DNA of 64,000 bases from Congeria kusceri (taxonomy: Eukaryota > Mollusca > Bivalvia > Myida > Dreissenidae). The notes below the pieces were generated by a model. That model had not been told where the DNA came from. It was given only the letters and a program-made list of their open reading frames with translations, and searched no databases. The translations under genes were made by a program, and so were the position numbers. This document shows positions 48,871 through 64,000 of this stretch, piece after piece. How positions within the stretch are numbered: position 1 is the first letter of the stretch; each line of letters begins with the position of its first letter. The DNA lies in NCBI GenBank assembly GCA_027627225.1, contig CM051027.1, forward strand, positions 39,741,618-39,805,617, written 5' to 3'.

Positions 48871-49080
48871 TCAATGTGTGTGTGAAACAAAATGATCAGA
48901 AAAAGTAGAGAACAGAGATTTATGTTTGTTCACTTCTCCAAAGACATATTTTACATAAGGATATCCAGTAAAACTGATGGATGCTCCCCAAAGCGCTTTG
49001 TCAAGCAATATAAATGCAATGAGGAGGGCCGATATTAAAATCACTAAAAATGACAAGAACTGCAGGACCAAATCGGACAT
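48871..49080 (-). other. Small open frame with one membrane segment (69 codons)
   Basis: Minus-strand frame MSDLVLQFLSFLVILISALL..., with one strongly hydrophobic stretch (about residues 5-26), then a polar tail with KHKSLFSTFSDHF. It sits in about 400 bases of non-repetitive DNA between two repeats. No homologue recognised. It could be a microprotein, an exon, or chance. Confidence 0.25.
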
Positions 49081-49139
49081 TTACACTGTATGTGGAGCAT
49101 GCCAGAAAAATACTTGTGCCATTTAGTTTTGATTGCAAG

Positions 49140-50830
49140 TTAAAGCACAGAAAAGCAAAGTGCCAGTTTTGACCTTTGACCTCCAGGTAAGACCTTGAAC
49201 TTTGACCTACCTGTAGGGACCGAATTCATGAGCAGTACACACCAGCTTAAGGCAGCAAACATTTGTGCTGAGTAATTTATAGTCAGGAGAAAGCAAAAAG
49301 CTGATTTTGACCTCTGACCTCCCGATCTGGTTCATGTGCACTTCATGCAGTCTCAATGAGCTTAATATTTGTGCTAGGTAGTTAAGATCTATGGCAAGTT
49401 AAAGCACAGATATGCAAAGTGTCAATTTTGACTTTGACCTAAGGACCTGATTTATGAGTGGTACACACCAGCTCATGGCAGCAAACATTTTTTGTGCCAA
49501 GTAATTTTAAATCCCTCCATCCATGTCCAAGTTATAGTCCGGACAAACAGAAAGCTAATTTTGACCTTTGACCTGAAAGTGTGATCTACGGAACTGGTTC
49601 ATGTGCACTTCATACAGTCTCAGTGAGCTTAATATTTGTGCTAGGTAGTTAAAATCCATGGCAAGTTAAAGCACAGACAAGCGAAGTGTCAGTTAAGACC
49701 TTTGACCCAGGGACCTGATTTATGAGCGGTACACACCAGCTCATGGCAGCCATCCATCCATCCATTTAAAATCCCTCCATCCATGGCCAAGTTATAGTGT
49801 GGACAAGCAAAAAAGTCAATTTATAATCAAAGGGCAATAACTCCCCGAAAAATCATCAGACTGGATCGACCTGACCATATGCGCATGTAATCTAAATAGG
49901 CATGCTGCATATAAAGTTGAATTGAATTAGAGTTTTTAGTTTCTGAGAGCTTACACAGAAAAGAAAATATCCTATTACATTACATATTTATAATCAAATG
50001 GGCAATAACTCCCTGAAAAATCATCAGACCAGAATGACCTAACAATATGGGCATGTCTTCTAGTAGTTATTTCGTGAGATCTTGCTCAGAGACCAAAATT
50101 TTCTATCAAAATGAATTATTTTTATATTAAAAGGCCAATAAGTCCCTGAAAAATCATCAGACTGGAACTACCTGACAATATGTGCATTTCCCCTTGGTAG
50201 TCGTGCTAGATCAAGTTTCCTTGAATTCGGGTTATTAGTGGCTGTCCAGCACGCTCGGCCCACTGCTGCAGTTAAGGCTCAATCCGATGCATGTGAGTAT
50301 ATAATATTTTGTGTGTTTCAGGCAATGGTCTCAAAAATGTTCTTTTACCCTTTTTTAAAGACACATATCGGTAAAAAAACCATAGAAAATTATCTAAATT
50401 CTGACAAATTTGAACTTAAAGGGAAACAAACGTTACTTTAGGGTTGGTTTTTTTAGCTAGGTAGGGTCGGGTTGCCAGAATTACTGAATTTTTTTTGGGC
50501 CTTAGTGTGAGTGCTCACATTATGCAGCTTTGGCGTGAAAGGACGTCATAAACTTCGAAATACACACACAAATACTGGTTACTAGTTCCTGAGATCTCGC
50601 GCGAATATGAACATTTCCTAAGAAATTGTCCTATTTCTAATTGAAGGGCAATAATACACTGAAAAAATATCAAACCGGAACAACCTGACAATATGTGCAT
50701 GTCCACCCGGTAGGAATGTTTCATATCAAGTTTCATCAAATTACAGTCATTAGTTCCTGAGATTTCGTGCGGAAACGAAGTACCAGACAGACGCATGGAC
50801 GGACGGTTTCACAGACATGGAGTATAATGG
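49140..50830 (+). repeat. Imperfect tandem repeat region
   Basis: Monomers share TTTTGACCTTTGACCT, GTACACACCAGCTCATGGCA, CATTTGTGCTAGGTAGTTAA and AATCCCTCCATCCATG to about 49810. A second unit with GGCAATAACTCCCTGAAAAA and AATCATCAGAC follows to about 50230 and again at 50640-50800, ending CAGACAGACGCATGGACGG. Confidence 0.7.
50512..50567 (+). mobile_element. 3' fragment of the SINE of 18.7 kb
   Basis: GTGCTCACATTATGCAGC ... CGTCATAAACTTCGAAATACAC matches the 3' end of the SINE copies at 18706-19048 and 33002-33297. Confidence 0.65.
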
Positions 50831-51106
50831 ATAAAATCGTCAGGGAAGTCCATTTGACATCCGGAGAGACTGAAGGACTGTTGAATTGGAATTTGGATGG
50901 ACAAACAAAGCAGCCACTATATGCTTCCCCGTTTGGGAGCATACAAACATTTGAAGCAAACGTCCTGGTACTATGCACACCTCCTTGGCAATGAAGCTTC
51001 CAATAGTTTCATTGAAATCTGGCGAGTAGTTGCTGAGAAATAGCCCAGACAAGAATTGCGCACTATATACTAATTAACAAATCTTGAAAGTCCCATAGCT
51101 CAAAGA

Positions 51107-51935
51107 ACAAGAGCTGTCTCAGGACAGCACGCTCGACTATTCAACCGCTTTGTCAGTGTTATGGGCCTTTATCACTACAAAAAAGGGGGCATAATTCTGC
51201 TAAAATGCTGGTCACAGTTACGTGCCTTGGCCAATGATCTTACATAATGACTCCAAAGCCATGTGAAGTTTCAAATGAATATCTGTAGTAGTTATAGAGG
51301 TAAAGAGTTGTTGCACGCAAACTTTAACCTGAATTTCTAAGTACAAAAAGGGGCATAAGTTTGCTAAATTGTGGGTCAAAATTGTGGGCCTTGGTCAGTG
51401 ACCTTACATAATGACCACAAAGACGTGTGAAGTTTCACTTAAATATCTGTAGTAGTTACAGAGATATGTACTTGTTGCACGCAAACCTAAACCTGAATTT
51501 TCTCTTACACGCAAACCTTGACCTGACTTTTCCAAGTACAAAAAAGGGACATAATTGTGCTAAAATGATGGTCACAGTTATGGGTCTTGGCCAGTGACCA
51601 TATATTATGACCCTGAAGGTATGTGTTAAGTTTCAGTTTAATATCTGTAGTAGATATAGAGATATGGAGTTGTTACACGCAAACATTAAACTGATTTTCT
51701 AAGTACAAAAAGGGGCATAATTCTGCTAAATTGCGGGTCAGAAATATGGGCCTTGGTCAGTGACCTCACATAATGACTGCGAAGACGTGTGAAGTTTCAA
51801 TTGAATATCTGTAGTAGTTACAGACATATGCACTTGTTGCACGCAAACCTTAACCAGAGCATTACGGCGATGCCGACGCCAATGAACGGGTGAGTAGTAT
51901 AGCTCGAACTATTCTATAAATAGTTGAGCTAAAAA
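51107..51935 (+). repeat. Family A-like dispersed repeat, uninterrupted
   Basis: It starts ACAAGAGCTGTCTCAGGACAG with CTCGACTATTCAACCGC and ends AACTATTCTATAAATAGTTG AGCT. Four to five units share GGGGCATAATTCTGCTAAA, CAGTGACCTTACATAATGAC and ATATCTGTAGTAGTTA. Closest relative: 18402-19410. Confidence 0.75.
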
Positions 51936-52584
51936 TCATAGAAGCGGAACGTCCTGGTAATATGCACATGTCCTCTTGGTAATGAAGCTTCCCATAAATT
52001 TTGTTGAATTCCGGCCAGTTGTTGCTCAGAAATAACTTGGACAAAAAAGTGGAACGGAAGAATGGATGGATGGAAAAAGCTAACAGTGCTAGGCCATTTT
52101 GTTATTACTAATAGTAGTAAGTTTATTTTCATGTTTTGCAAGCAATAGACTAATTAGCAGTACATGTATTAATAACATGTTTCCATTTACAGGAACAATT
52201 ATAAAATATATTTATTTTATCAAAACAAAATATTTAACAATAAATAAATGACAATAACAACTGATGAACAAGCAAATACAGAGTATGTTTTTCCACAATT
52301 CTGGAAAATATCCACCACATTAAATTTTTTAATTCGGTATCTTTTCGTTTTCAAATGCTTATGCAAAATCTTTAGCATACTACATGATTCTATGTAGTAT
52401 AATTAAAGAATGCTGTTGTATCTGAAAAAAGTAGAGTGAAGAAACATAATACATGGTGTAAATAGCAAGACAAGTGGTCACATTATTCTAACACTTCATA
52501 CATTATTTTTTGTTTGCACTAATCTCAACAATTTGCTTGTGTATATGCGAGCCCAGATGGGATGTGGGTTTCAGCAGACGTGTG
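51936..52584. other. RAD9 3' flank and 3' UTR
   Basis: AT-rich. A minus-strand AATAAA lies at 52211-52216, about 370 bases past the RAD9 stop. Confidence 0.45.
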
Positions 52585-63732
<11,148 letters not shown>

Positions 63733-64000
63733 CTGAAACAGACAATCATGATTAAATCAGTCAATAGACATAGTATAAATACCGATAATAATTTGAACAC
63801 ATGAATGCTACTACCAGCCCGGGTACCATATATTTGTATAAATTAAAACAATGCACATTGATATCCAATATTTATAGAAAACAATCAACATGTTTTCAAT
63901 CAAATGTCACAAATATGTCAAATATCAAGACTCAGACTGGGGTTTAGTGGTGGTCTGGTTGATTCTTGTCACTAATAATCCATTGACGATTTGTCTGGTG

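Overview
The window is nuclear DNA of an animal, most probably a heterodont bivalve mollusc. Genes have short exons with GT-AG introns, the DNA is AT-rich, and about half of the window is repeats: long imperfect tandem arrays, tRNA-derived SINEs, and small elements with terminal inverted repeats (TIRs). The bivalve assignment rests on my memory of these repeat types and is inference. No operon, CRISPR array, rRNA or functional tRNA gene was seen.

Layout. 0.55-2.9 kb: a broken pogo-like DNA transposon. 3.7-4.6 kb (+): TIMM10, two exons. 5.7-9.2 kb: two tandem repeat arrays. 9.6-13.0 kb: three nested elements, a LINE fragment inside a hAT-like element inside an older repeat. 13.1-19.7 kb (-): a seven-exon BTB/POZ zinc-finger gene. 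20-29 kb: no gene recognised, but a tRNA-derived SINE and two members of a TIR family with 5-bp target duplications. 29.3-34.3 kb (-): two tandem fatty-acid-binding-protein (FABP) genes; the upstream one (32.7-34.3 kb) is complete, while in the other no convincing exon 3 could be found. 36.3-46.3 kb (+): PPTC7, a mitochondrial PP2C-type phosphatase, six exons, introns full of repeats. 52.6-63.7 kb (-): RAD9, exons 2-13, with exon 1 beyond the right edge; its introns hold a 56-bp minisatellite and several small transposons.

I assembled the exon models by hand from splice sites, reading phase and family resemblance. TIMM10 (93 aa), PPTC7 (304 aa), the complete FABP (146 aa), the BTB-ZF protein (1,176 aa) and RAD9 (473 aa seen) all stay open across every junction with consistent phase. 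The genes belong to unrelated pathways (mitochondrial import, transcription, lipid carriage, mitochondrial phosphatase, DNA-damage clamp) and need not be co-regulated.

I did not find a convincing new biological system. The most interesting items are the nested insertion with a 20-bp target duplication, the 5-bp-TSD element pair, a perfect 23-bp-stem hairpin inside the incomplete FABP gene, an array of exact DR1 nuclear-receptor-type motifs in a PPTC7 intron, a 305-bp higher-order repeat, and the RAD9 tail with Thr in place of the vertebrate Ser of the TopBP1-binding site.
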